Assembly (NCBI GenBank): GCA_029251085.1
Contig: JAQXDZ010000014.1
Span: 1-64,000 of the forward strand
Length of the DNA stretch: 64,000 nt
Direction: 5' to 3'
Source of the DNA: Mariniblastus sp.
GTDB lineage: Bacteria > Planctomycetota > Planctomycetia > Pirellulales > Pirellulaceae
The number at the start of each line of letters is the position of its first letter. Positions within the stretch are counted from its first letter, which is position 1. Of this stretch, positions 18,677-27,335 are shown piece after piece. The translations under genes were made by a program, and so were the position numbers. The notes beneath the pieces were generated by a model. It was given only the letters and a program-made list of their open reading frames with translations, ran no database searches and was not told the DNA's origin.

Positions 18677-19000
18677 TCAGCCCTCGCTCGAAGACTCTTC
18701 CGCTTCTTCGCCACAGGACCAACAACAATGAAAACCTGCGTCCACTTCCGCTCCGCATGAGCATATCCATGACGGGATCAACACCTCCGACGCCGCAGGA
18801 ACATCACGCATGACCATTCTCGCCGTCTCGATCTGGTTAGCGTGGATGTAAACAGAAACCAGCTCAAGCCCCGTCTCGTTCATGACATCACCCACCACTG
18901 TCGCCTTCACTCCATGTGCTTCAAGGAGAATTCGGACAGAATGGGCTGAAATGGAACTACTAAATTCCGCTACCCGAGCGAGTCGATCCGGTGACCTCAT
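18677..19000 (-). CDS. DUF2007-like domain plus C-terminal zinc ribbon
   Basis: Start at the ATG at 19000, eight bases beyond the cdsA-like gene's stop; an upstream TTG in the same frame overlaps that gene. The N-terminal part (RVAEFSSSISAHSVRILLEAHGVKATVV) resembles DUF2007, a small ferredoxin-like fold called putative signal transducing protein. The C-terminus is a zinc ribbon with four cysteines: WICSCGAEVDAGFHCCWSCG. The same ribbon ends the protein at 23279-23635. Function unknown; probably co-transcribed with the cdsA-like gene. Confidence 0.75.
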   Translation of the reverse strand: MRSPDRLARVAEFSSSISAHSVRILLEAHGVKATVVGDVMNETGLELVSVYIHANQIETARMVMRDVPAASEVLIPSWICSCGAEVDAGFHCCWSCGEEAEESSSEG

Positions 19001-19005
19001 CTCAT

Positions 19006-20133
19006 TTAGACCATGGATGAAAAACAAGACATTCCCGTCGTGACCGCCGCAACCGATTGCTCAACGACTACCTCAACACCTTTTCTCTCAGCATCTGTGA
19101 AGAAACGCGTTAGATGGAAAAAAATCGGAGCAGCGAAACAAATTGAATCGATTCGATCCAACACGCCGGCATGTCCCAGCACCAAGGTGCCATGCTCTTT
19201 GACACCCCGATCTCTCTTAATCGCCGACATCGTCATACTGCCAGAAGATGCCATGATACTGATGATTAAGGCCATAAATCCAGCGCCCCACCATGTGAAT
19301 GGCGTGACCGGCAAGACAACCTGGATGACCATACCGACCAAACTCGTGCAACAAGCAGCCCCCAACAGCCCCTCCCACGTCTTGGTTGCATTGACCGCGG
19401 GTGCAATCACGTGGCGACCAAACAATCGATCCCACAGAAAATGCAAAATATCACTTACTTGCACGATCGCAATGAAAAAGAACAACAATCCATAAGTATC
19501 GTTTTGCCAGGCTTCCCACTTAAGCTCGTCGGAATTCCATTTCGCTAATTTTAAATTTAATAAAGCTGCCGAGTGGCTTAATGAGTAAACGCAAATTAGC
19601 AATCCGAATTGAATCTTGGCAGTCCGCTCGAGGAACCGTTTGTGATCACCAGCAAAAGCAATCCTCGCAGGAATGAATAACGACGCGTAAACCGGGATGA
19701 CAATCGTGAAAAGATCATAGTTATCAATTCCAACCAAAACGTACTGGAGTGGAGTGAAACCAAACAAGACCCAAAACAACGTCCGATGATCCCCGCGACG
19801 AGTCGGTGTCATCGTGATAAATTCACGAAGCGCCCAAAAGGAAACAAAGCCGAACAAAGCAATTGTCACGCTGCGATGCAACATCAACGCAATGACAAGC
19901 ATCACGCAAATCGTCAACCACGACGTGACTCGTTTATTAAAATTTCGAAGGATCGCTGGATCAATATGCGATTCAGGCTTCCGTTTTAAAGTTTGCCCGG
20001 CAGCTAATAAGGCGCCCAGCGAAACCAAAACAACCAACACTAAACCTATCGTCCAACTTCCCGGACCTTCCCCAAAAGAAGACGCAGTTTCGTTTTGAAC
20101 CGCCAGTAAAGTTGTAAGCGTCGCGTCAATCAC
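19006..20133 (-). CDS. Phosphatidate cytidylyltransferase (CdsA-like)
   Basis: A 375-residue membrane protein with about eight hydrophobic helices. The C-terminal signature SAIKRDRGVKEHGTLVLGHA followed by GVLDRID matches the CDP-diglyceride synthetase pattern (S-x-x-K-R, conserved H-x-G-x-x-D-R). The enzyme makes CDP-diacylglycerol from phosphatidate and CTP at the inner membrane. It is longer than the classic 285-residue CdsA and resembles the YnbB-type branch. The upstream gene on the same strand is a PlsC-like acyltransferase, so the pair could make and then activate phosphatidate. Confidence 0.88.
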   Translation of the reverse strand: MIDATLTTLLAVQNETASSFGEGPGSWTIGLVLVVLVSLGALLAAGQTLKRKPESHIDPAILRNFNKRVTSWLTICVMLVIALMLHRSVTIALFGFVSFWALREFITMTPTRRGDHRTLFWVLFGFTPLQYVLVGIDNYDLFTIVIPVYASLFIPARIAFAGDHKRFLERTAKIQFGLLICVYSLSHSAALLNLKLAKWNSDELKWEAWQNDTYGLLFFFIAIVQVSDILHFLWDRLFGRHVIAPAVNATKTWEGLLGAACCTSLVGMVIQVVLPVTPFTWWGAGFMALIISIMASSGSMTMSAIKRDRGVKEHGTLVLGHAGVLDRIDSICFAAPIFFHLTRFFTDAERKGVEVVVEQSVAAVTTGMSCFSSMV

Positions 20134-20258
20134 ATTTCACGTCATCATTGTTCGTCGAATCAATTAATGGCCCAATCACGAAGAGGGCGTCCCTGATTAG
20201 ATTATGCGAGGGCATAAGATAGATTGATAGGGATTCCAACCCGAACCCCTTGAAGAAA

Positions 20259-20867
20259 TCAAGAATCTTTCATTTTTAGTACCGACTTTCGGGCTCGCTG
20301 GAGAAATTCCGCTTTACTCTCCCCAGATTCAAGCCAAATCGGCGCCCCAATCGAGATACAGCTTAGAAGAGGTACCGGCAGGAATTCCCCTTTGGGCATC
20401 ACGCGATTCAAGTTATCTATATAAACAGGCATTAATTCCAAATCAGGTCTCTTCTTTGCCAAGTGGAACAGACCACTTTTGAATTCGCCCATTTTGCCCG
20501 ATAAGTTGCGACTGCCCTCTGGAAACACAATCAGCGAATTAACGTCACCGATTTCTCGCAACATCATATCGATCGGGCTGTTGTGAACTTTTATTTTCTT
20601 TCGATCGATCAGCAAGACATTAAAAACGGTTGCCATGTACCTTCGGACCGGACCACTCTGCCAATAATCCACCGCCGCCACTGGTCGAGTCAAATTACGA
20701 ATGTTCTTAGGAAGTGAAGCCCACAAGACGAGTGCGTCCAGATGGCTGGTATGGTTGGCAAAATAAATTCGCTGACAGGCCTCTGGCTCACAACCAATCC
20801 AGCGCACGGTTGCCCCGCTCAACACTTTCGCGAGTGCTGCTAATACAGGAACCGTGACTTGCTTCAT
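20259..20867 (-). CDS. 1-acyl-glycerol-3-phosphate acyltransferase-like (PlsC family)
   Basis: A short (202-residue) PlsC-type acyltransferase. The catalytic HX4D motif is NHTSHLDALV and the phosphate-binding motif is VFPEGSRNLSG. The family adds the second acyl chain to lysophosphatidate. It lies 125 bases upstream of the cdsA-like gene on the same strand, consistent with a phospholipid module. The short length, with little N-terminal membrane segment, matches the compact family members found beside YnbB-type cytidylyltransferases. Confidence 0.87.
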   Translation of the reverse strand: MKQVTVPVLAALAKVLSGATVRWIGCEPEACQRIYFANHTSHLDALVLWASLPKNIRNLTRPVAAVDYWQSGPVRRYMATVFNVLLIDRKKIKVHNSPIDMMLREIGDVNSLIVFPEGSRNLSGKMGEFKSGLFHLAKKRPDLELMPVYIDNLNRVMPKGEFLPVPLLSCISIGAPIWLESGESKAEFLQRARKSVLKMKDS

Positions 20868-21040
20868 TCAATCTCACCCTAAACAATCGGCAAACTGCCG
20901 TTCTAAATATCCCAGCATTGTTCTTAAGATACAAGCGATTTCAAGACCAAGAATCGACTTCTCAGCTCAATTCCCCAAAGCAGGTAAGATTTCGGGAGCG
21001 GTTGAGTCGTGAATTCGCCTAGAAATCACTGCAACCTCAA

Positions 21041-21982
21041 TCACTGGACCGATGGATGCTGATAAGTGCTGGGCATCAGACTGATCTCTCCAAGCGGAAG
21101 TCCAGCAACCGGTTTCGCGGGTGGAGATTCGAGCTTAGATTTGTCGAACTTTCCGTCTGAGTAATCAAACCGCTTGACCCGCGCGAACCGTGGATCATAA
21201 GTCATCCAGTTTTTGAAACGCGAGAAGTTCGGATCACCGTGAATTCGCTGAATATGAAATTCATCTAAACCGATTTCATTCCAACCCTGATAAGCTGAGC
21301 AAGCACCCAAAAATCCAGCCTCTTTCAACATCGCAAAAACATTCGCATTTAGATTGGAATGCAGGCCATAGGGAAATGCAAAGTATCTTACTTTACGTCC
21401 AATGGCAGACTCGAGTTCTCTCGCTGATGCGATGACTTCATCGATCAAAGTTTTTTCACAAGTCACCTTACCAAGATCTAGGTGCGACCGAGTATGTGCA
21501 CCGATTTCGACACCCGCAAGATCGAGTGCCCGAAGTGACTCAATGGAATTGGTTGGCAAAGGCCTTTGGATATCGAGGTCATGCTCAAAGGCTTGCTGGT
21601 GAAGCGTGTGTTGTGTGGTCACAAAATACGTTACCGGAATTCGCCTTTCAATCAGCATCGGCAAAGCGAAATCACAGTTATCGGAATACCCATCGTCAAA
21701 TGTAATCGCGACCGTTGGGCGTTGATTGAACCCACTGCGAATACGCCGCTGACATTCCTGCAAGTCGACAATTTCAAAATGATCCTGCAACCAATCAATC
21801 TGCCGCTGAAAATCATCGCACCTTATCGTCCAAGGGTTGGGATGGTCATCGGCGACGCGATGGTAAAAAAGAGCTAAAACTGGCACTTGCCCTGAACGCG
21901 CCATGCGACGGTGCATCGACCACCGATAAGGCCAAGACGCAAACCGATAAGCGTCAATAAGTTTGGATTTCCAGTGTGTCAT
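21041..21982 (-). CDS. Polysaccharide deacetylase (NodB-type)
   Basis: A 313-residue carbohydrate esterase family 4-like protein. Metal-binding and catalytic motifs are VAITFDDGYSDNCDFALP (the Asp pair) and GAHTRSHLDLG (two His). The opening VPVLALFYHRVADDHPNPW is typical of planctomycete and proteobacterial XrtA-associated or PgaB-like deacetylases. There is no signal peptide, so it may act on cytoplasmic or lipid-linked sugars. Substrate unknown. The C-terminal 45 residues are polar and probably disordered. Confidence 0.88.
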   Translation of the reverse strand: MTHWKSKLIDAYRFASWPYRWSMHRRMARSGQVPVLALFYHRVADDHPNPWTIRCDDFQRQIDWLQDHFEIVDLQECQRRIRSGFNQRPTVAITFDDGYSDNCDFALPMLIERRIPVTYFVTTQHTLHQQAFEHDLDIQRPLPTNSIESLRALDLAGVEIGAHTRSHLDLGKVTCEKTLIDEVIASARELESAIGRKVRYFAFPYGLHSNLNANVFAMLKEAGFLGACSAYQGWNEIGLDEFHIQRIHGDPNFSRFKNWMTYDPRFARVKRFDYSDGKFDKSKLESPPAKPVAGLPLGEISLMPSTYQHPSVQ

Positions 21983-22358
21983 AGTGCAAAATCAGGCCGG
22001 ATTAAATCAGCATTGTTGACCTTGCCAAACAGACGGAAAAACCCGAGTTTCAAGAGGTCACTGAAGTGTTAGTCATGAATTGCCATCGTCCAATAGTATC
22101 TTCGGGTTCGATTAAGAATTCCTGACACACAACCCTTAAAATCCAAGTAATCCGAACTCGACGAGGAGTTTGGCCTCCGACACCCCTAATCGGTAACCAA
22201 TCGGACGAAGCTGCTGACCAGACAAGGCAATTGAGCTGAATTGACCGCTGGCCGCCAAGCGATCACGTCAATGGGCACGCGCCTGAGCCATTGGCCATTA
22301 CAGCCAACCGCCACCGCAAGCCAAAAGAGAACTGCCCCCAAGGCAGCAAACCGACTAA
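21983..22358. other. Intergenic region, nothing recognised
   Basis: About 375 bases between two leftward genes. It contains short partial inverted repeats around 22260-22320 (GCCATTGGCCATTACAGCC) but no stable stem-loop followed by T's and no coding frame I can support. Confidence 0.4.
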
Positions 22359-23243
22359 CTAGCGAGCATCCATTCGCACCAGTTCTATTTCATAGATGAA
22401 CGGGCACAGTTTCCCAGTCACAAATATTCGCGGCGGCATATCTTGAGTGACGGCAATCCCATTGAGAACACCGTCGGCGGGACGTTCACTCAGCGGCCAC
22501 AATCCCGCGAGGTCGATGATGCCGACAACATTGCCAGTGTTGATATCAATTTCATAAATGAGATCCCATTGATATCGGTTGGCATAAATCTTCCCGCCTG
22601 CATATTCTAATTCGTTTAACTGCCCCACAAAGACACCACCCTCTCGTAAAACGCGAAGAGGTTTTTTTATATCAAATGTTTCGGGGTCGATGAATTTCAA
22701 AACTGAGCTACCATCACTCAAAATTAGATCATTGCCGTCGGTCGCCAACCCCCAGCCTTCCCCTGGATAACTGAATTCTTCAATTGGGTTTAAGTCCATG
22801 TCATAAACCAAGGCCTTTCCAGCCTTCCATGTCAACTGAATCAGGCGATCGCCATACTGCACCATCCCTTCGCCAAACAAATTATCATCAAGCGAGTGCT
22901 GCTTGAGAATCTCCCCGGTTTCAAGCTCGATCTTGCGAACCGTTGACTCTCCATAACGCCCCGTGCTTTCCCATAAAAAACCATCATGGAACAAGAGTCC
23001 CTGCGTAAACGCTTTCTCGTCGTGGGGATACTTCTTAATTACCTTGAATGTGTAACGAGGAGAGTTATCGTTTTGCCGAAGCCATATCGCCAGATAAGTA
23101 CCGCCGACTGAAATAACCAAAAATAATACGATCAAACCCCAGCGCATCGGACGCTGGCCAGTACTGCTGATTCTTTGCGGTGCTACTGGAGTTTCAACAG
23201 CGGGAGGAAAGCCGGTTCGTCGTTTAGGTTTTTTCTTTGCCAT
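22359..23243 (-). CDS. Glutaminyl-peptide cyclotransferase (glutamine cyclotransferase family)
   Basis: A 294-residue protein with a cytoplasmic basic N-terminus, one transmembrane anchor (WGLIVLFLVISVGGTYLAIWL, about 34-54) and a periplasmic five-bladed beta-propeller. Propeller motifs include HDEKAFTQGLLFHDGFLWES, YGESTVRKIELETGEIL, FGEGMVQYGDRLIQLTWK and YEIDINTGNVVGIIDL. These match the plant-type glutaminyl cyclase family (PF05096), which forms N-terminal pyroglutamate on exported peptides. Probably co-oriented but not tightly linked to its neighbours. Confidence 0.88.
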   Translation of the reverse strand: MAKKKPKRRTGFPPAVETPVAPQRISSTGQRPMRWGLIVLFLVISVGGTYLAIWLRQNDNSPRYTFKVIKKYPHDEKAFTQGLLFHDGFLWESTGRYGESTVRKIELETGEILKQHSLDDNLFGEGMVQYGDRLIQLTWKAGKALVYDMDLNPIEEFSYPGEGWGLATDGNDLILSDGSSVLKFIDPETFDIKKPLRVLREGGVFVGQLNELEYAGGKIYANRYQWDLIYEIDINTGNVVGIIDLAGLWPLSERPADGVLNGIAVTQDMPPRIFVTGKLCPFIYEIELVRMDAR

Positions 23244-23278
23244 TCAATCAACAATCAAAAAGTTACAGATCATTTTCT

Positions 23279-23635
23279 TCAGCCAGGAGCGTTGTCGCTG
23301 TCATGCGGTTTCGCACCAGCATCGTACTCCCCACCACAAGACCAACAAACACCAAATCCCTCGTCAACTTCAGCACCACACGAACAAATCCAAGTGGGAA
23401 TTTCATTCTCTGGCTCCTCGTCTAACTCTGCAATGATCGCTTGGGAGGCTTCGAGGTCTTTTTGATAGACGATTATTTCAATTTCGTCAGGACCGTCTAA
23501 CGCGGCACCAAATACCGAGCCTTCCATGCCGCTGACAAAAACAGAGATACCGCTTCCCTCGAGTGCTGCTTTGTAAAAACTAGCATCAACCTCAGTTTCA
23601 GTAACCATCAAACGCGCCATTGGCATCTCTTCCAT
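23279..23635 (-). CDS. DUF2007-like domain plus C-terminal zinc ribbon, second copy
   Basis: Start at the ATG at 23635 because it is preceded by a strong AGGAGGT Shine-Dalgarno; an ATG at 23668 in the same frame is not. The N-terminal part (MARLMVTETEVDASFYKAAL, then GSGISVFVSG) reads as DUF2007, and the C-terminus is a four-cysteine ribbon, WICSCGAEVDEGFGVCWSCG. The ribbon is nearly identical to the one in the protein at 18677-19000, though the front halves are much more diverged. It is 35 bases downstream of nothing coding on this strand and 35 bases upstream of the glutaminyl cyclase start. Function unknown. Confidence 0.75.
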   Translation of the reverse strand: MEEMPMARLMVTETEVDASFYKAALEGSGISVFVSGMEGSVFGAALDGPDEIEIIVYQKDLEASQAIIAELDEEPENEIPTWICSCGAEVDEGFGVCWSCGGEYDAGAKPHDSDNAPG

Positions 23636-23697
23636 TCTTACCTCCTGGGAATCAATAAAACTCCGCATCCAAGACGAGTTTAATGGGTTATGCAGAT

Positions 23698-24732
23698 TTA
23701 GCTATCATTTTCCTTGGCCCAAAGCGAAGCGGGTAACTCAATCGCTTTCGTCAGGCTATCAATTTCTTTCATTTCTTCATCGGAGAAATGCAGATTCTCA
23801 AGGGCAGCACAGTTTTCTAAGATTTGCTCAGGGCGACTCGCCCCACAAAGCACGCTGGTAATTTGCGGCAACCTCAAAATCCAAGCCACTGCCATCTGAG
23901 CAAGCGTTTGCCCTCGATTCAAAGCAACTGTATTGAGACTCGACACCACCTCTAAAACCTCATCTCGCAACTCCTCCGGACGCAAGGTACTGGGAGAGTT
24001 CGCCGCGCGAGAACCATCTGGAACTTCAGATAAATATTTATCCGTAAGCAAGCCCTGATAAAGTGGACAGAACGCAATCATTCCCAGCCCATTCTCCTCA
24101 CAGGCACCGGCGAGCCGGTCTTCGACCCAGCGATTAAATAAAGAATAATTTGGCTGGTGAATCAACAGTCGCTCCCAACCATTGGCCCGGCAAATCCCTA
24201 CCGCCTCCTGCGTCTGCTGCGTCGAATAACTTGAAATCCCAACATACAACGCTTTGCCTTGTTGGACTGCTGTATTCAACGCCCCCAACGTTTCTTCCAA
24301 GGGTGTATCGGGATCGAACCGATGACTATAAAAAATATCAAAGTAATCGACATCCACCCGACGCAAGGACTGGTCAAGACTGGCCAGCATGTATTTACGT
24401 GATCCCCACTCACCGTAAGGCCCGGGCCACATGTCGTAGCCAGCCTTGGAGGAAATTAAAATCTCATCCCGTGGCAGGTCAGCCAATATCCGACCGACAT
24501 TTTTCTCAGCACTTCCGTAGGGCGGTCCGTAATTATTTGCCAAATCAAAATGTGTGATGCCGGCATCAAACGCCGTGTAGATCATCTGTCGCTGATTCTC
24601 GGTCGGAGCATTGCCGCCAAAATTGTGCCAACAACCAAGCGTCACCGCTGGCAGTTTTAGTCCAGATTGACCGCATCGTCTGTAAACCATGCGTCCGTCG
24701 TATCGGTTCGTATCCGGTTGATAAGATTTCAA
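23698..24732 (-). CDS. Aldo/keto reductase, YghZ-like
   Basis: A 344-residue NADPH-dependent aldo/keto reductase. The catalytic tetrad is visible: Asp and Tyr in HFDLANNYGPPYGSAE, Lys in ISSKAGYDMWPGPYGEWGSR and His in FYSHRFDPDTPLEET. The opening YRRCGQSGLKLPAVTLGCWH and overall pattern resemble E. coli YghZ (L-glyceraldehyde 3-phosphate reductase), a detoxifying enzyme for methylglyoxal and related aldehydes. The physiological substrate here is not known. Confidence 0.9.
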   Translation of the reverse strand: MKSYQPDTNRYDGRMVYRRCGQSGLKLPAVTLGCWHNFGGNAPTENQRQMIYTAFDAGITHFDLANNYGPPYGSAEKNVGRILADLPRDEILISSKAGYDMWPGPYGEWGSRKYMLASLDQSLRRVDVDYFDIFYSHRFDPDTPLEETLGALNTAVQQGKALYVGISSYSTQQTQEAVGICRANGWERLLIHQPNYSLFNRWVEDRLAGACEENGLGMIAFCPLYQGLLTDKYLSEVPDGSRAANSPSTLRPEELRDEVLEVVSSLNTVALNRGQTLAQMAVAWILRLPQITSVLCGASRPEQILENCAALENLHFSDEEMKEIDSLTKAIELPASLWAKENDS

Positions 24733-24828
24733 AGTATTCTACCCCGCAGTCAAGCGATCAATATTTAAAATTCTATTTTCTATTGAACCCACGCTTAAAC
24801 AAGCCGCCTTATCAATTTTGAAATAAAG

Positions 24829-26232
24829 TTGTTAACCACAGGTTGGATCGATAAACTTTGTTACCGGCAACCCTTATACCGCCAAAACCACCCTCACACT
24901 CTTTCACAATTCGGCAATCCCTTGACTTCGCACCGTATTCTGTTCGCAACCGATTTACCGTTTTGGCGACGATCGACCGGCGCTGAACAACGAATCGCCC
25001 GCTTGGTCGAATACCTAAGTCAATCAGGATACTGCGTCCGCATTTTCCTCCTGTGTGAAACCACTGAACTCAATCAAGATAATTCAATCATCACGGAAAA
25101 AGATCAGCAAACTATTCGTGCGCAAAATCTCGACATTGAATTTAAACGATCAAGTCATCCACCCCGCCAACTGAGTAAAAAAGCTGCATGGCATTTAAAA
25201 GCGATAAAGCATCACTTGGGAAGCAATCGAACCCAGCAACATCAAACGTCACCTGCACAACCTGCCAGTCAAAACGAGAGCCTCGAAACGGTAATTCCAA
25301 CGACCCTCGCTGATTACAGATGGCCTTGGGCGATCGATGCCTTCCAGGATTCAATTCGCTCGTTCGCACCGGATTCCGTCATCATCGAATACGTCAAACT
25401 GAGCTACCTTTTAGAGGCCTTGACCGCCAGCCAAAGAAAAAACATCCATTGCCTTCTCGACACACATGACGTCCTGCATCTTCGCAACAAGCAGTTTCAA
25501 GAGCGGGGCCTAGTTCACTGGCTCGACATCAGTCAAGAAGAAGAAACTCAAGCAGTCCAACTCTTCGATACAATTCTTGCGATTCAAAATGAAGAAGCCG
25601 ATGTATTTCGCAACCTGGCTCCGAAGCAGAACGTGTTGGTCTGCGGACATGCCCCTCTTCAACTGCCCCCTCTAAAAATTCAACCGACGACCTCAGAAAT
25701 TCTCACCGTTGGATATATTGCTTCGGCCAATGCATCCAATCTCCAGTCATTGACTAATTTCATCAATCAATCATGGAAGCCAATCTCCCAACGATGCAAA
25801 ATCCGCTTAGTCATTGCCGGCATGATCTGCGATGCAATCTCCACATCCTCTCCAGATTTATTTAAAGAACACAGCAATATCGCCCGCCTTGGTTGCGTCA
25901 GTGAGCTGGCAGATTTTTACCACCAAATTGATGTCGCAATTAATCCAGTAGCGTTCGGCACAGGTCTTAAGATTAAGAATTGCGAGGCGATATTTTTTGG
26001 CAAGCCTTTGGTCACGACAACCATAGGCATGGACGGCTTTTCGGCTGTATCAAGCGAATCTTTGATGGTTTGCAACTCCCCCGAAGACTGGGTCGACTGC
26101 CTCGTAGAAATTGCCCAAAACCCGTCCAGGCAAACCTCTCTCCAACAAGCTGCCGCAAAACTGTCCCAAACGGGATTTTCGGACCAAGAAGTTTATTCCG
26201 AGCTAGACAACGCGTTGCGCCATAAAAAATAG
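24829..26232 (+). CDS. Glycosyltransferase, GT4-like (GT-B fold)
   Basis: Opens the glycan cluster. The N-terminal Rossmann half begins RILFATDLPFWRRSTGAEQR, typical for GT4-type enzymes, and the C-terminal half contains YHQIDVAINPVAFGTGLKIK and the acidic GKPLVTTTIGMDGF segment that binds the sugar nucleotide. It transfers a sugar from a nucleotide donor to an unknown acceptor, in the cytoplasm. No ATG is available near the conserved start; TTG codons at 24829 and at about 24922 are the candidates, and I give the longer form. The first 30 residues may therefore not be translated. Confidence 0.8.
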   Translation: MLTTGWIDKLCYRQPLYRQNHPHTLSQFGNPLTSHRILFATDLPFWRRSTGAEQRIARLVEYLSQSGYCVRIFLLCETTELNQDNSIITEKDQQTIRAQNLDIEFKRSSHPPRQLSKKAAWHLKAIKHHLGSNRTQQHQTSPAQPASQNESLETVIPTTLADYRWPWAIDAFQDSIRSFAPDSVIIEYVKLSYLLEALTASQRKNIHCLLDTHDVLHLRNKQFQERGLVHWLDISQEEETQAVQLFDTILAIQNEEADVFRNLAPKQNVLVCGHAPLQLPPLKIQPTTSEILTVGYIASANASNLQSLTNFINQSWKPISQRCKIRLVIAGMICDAISTSSPDLFKEHSNIARLGCVSELADFYHQIDVAINPVAFGTGLKIKNCEAIFFGKPLVTTTIGMDGFSAVSSESLMVCNSPEDWVDCLVEIAQNPSRQTSLQQAAAKLSQTGFSDQEVYSELDNALRHKK

Positions 26233-26341
26233 GGGTCGACTAGCCCAATCGTCGCCAACCTGAAACCGGATGGGGTTGGAATTTCGCTCAAATTCCTATC
26301 CTTATGGGAACAGTCCTTCTTAACGTGCGTCATAATAGACC

Positions 26342-27286
26342 ATGAGCGAATCACCGTTTTATCCGAGCCCACGTATGAACCGCAAACACGGCTTCACATT
26401 GGTCGAATTATTAGTCGTTATTGCAATCATCGGCACACTGATTGGGATGCTGCTACCTGCCGTTCAAATGGTGCGTGAAGCAGCGCGGCGGACAGCCTGT
26501 CAAAACAATCTTCATCAAGTTGCTCTGTCCATTCATAACTACGAATCTGCCAAACAACTCTATCCGCCAGCACGGGCCGCAGATGAATTTTTGACCTGGC
26601 CGGTTTACCTCATGCCGTTCCTCGAAATGAACAACCTTTACGACCAATTCAAGATTCAAGAGAAATACCAATTTCAAGACCCGGAGATTGTTAAAACCAC
26701 CATGCCGGTCATGCTGTGCCCCGCGCGGCCACGAAAAAGCAATGTCAGCCTCGGTGAATCCAAAGGGCCCGTCGGCGCAATCGGAGACTACGCCGGAAAT
26801 GCCGGAACTCCTCGATTCTTTCCTTTCGATGTCTGGGCAAAATTCCAAGACCCCGTCGACGGTGTTTTTAATTCAGGACTGGCAAGCCAAAACCCTGTCG
26901 TCAATGGCAAACTTGAGGGAACCGAACGGGGTCGATATGGGCATGCCGAAATTACGGATGGTTTGTCTAATACTATTTTCATCGGCGAAAAGTACGTCAG
27001 CACCTACGGGGAATTAAAATCACAAGGGTGGGGTGACGGATCGATCTACAACGGCGATGAACCCGAAACCTTCATGCGCATTGGGGGGTTTGCAATGGGA
27101 CTTGCAACGAGCCGTACGCTGATTTTGTCGCCCGGTGAATACCCAATCTTTGGCAGCGGTCATGTCGGAGTCGTTAACTTTGCGTTTGGAGATGGTAGTG
27201 TTCACTCGCTCCCGATCAGCACCGACGAAGAAACTCTTTTTCGACTCTGCTCTCGCAAGGACGGCCTTTCTGTAGATCTCGATTAA
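26342..27286 (+). CDS. DUF1559 pseudopilin-like protein with HX9DG motif
   Basis: The N-terminus has a type IV pilin/type II secretion cleavage and methylation segment (KHGFTLVELLVVIAIIGTLI), so prepilin peptidase should cut after the glycine. The following coiled segment is REAARRTACQNNLHQVALSI, then a DUF1559 beta-rich head, ending with HVGVVNFAFGDGSV, where a His and a DG pair are nine residues apart. Planctomycetes carry dozens of such proteins; their role is unsettled. A second ATG eleven codons in (MNRKHGF) is an alternative start. It interrupts the run of glycosyltransferase genes, which may be coincidental. Confidence 0.9.
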   Translation: MSESPFYPSPRMNRKHGFTLVELLVVIAIIGTLIGMLLPAVQMVREAARRTACQNNLHQVALSIHNYESAKQLYPPARAADEFLTWPVYLMPFLEMNNLYDQFKIQEKYQFQDPEIVKTTMPVMLCPARPRKSNVSLGESKGPVGAIGDYAGNAGTPRFFPFDVWAKFQDPVDGVFNSGLASQNPVVNGKLEGTERGRYGHAEITDGLSNTIFIGEKYVSTYGELKSQGWGDGSIYNGDEPETFMRIGGFAMGLATSRTLILSPGEYPIFGSGHVGVVNFAFGDGSVHSLPISTDEETLFRLCSRKDGLSVDLD

Positions 27287-27335
27287 GTGGATCGAATCAC
27301 GCAAGTTTCCATTTCCCATCCATTTCTCAACGATC

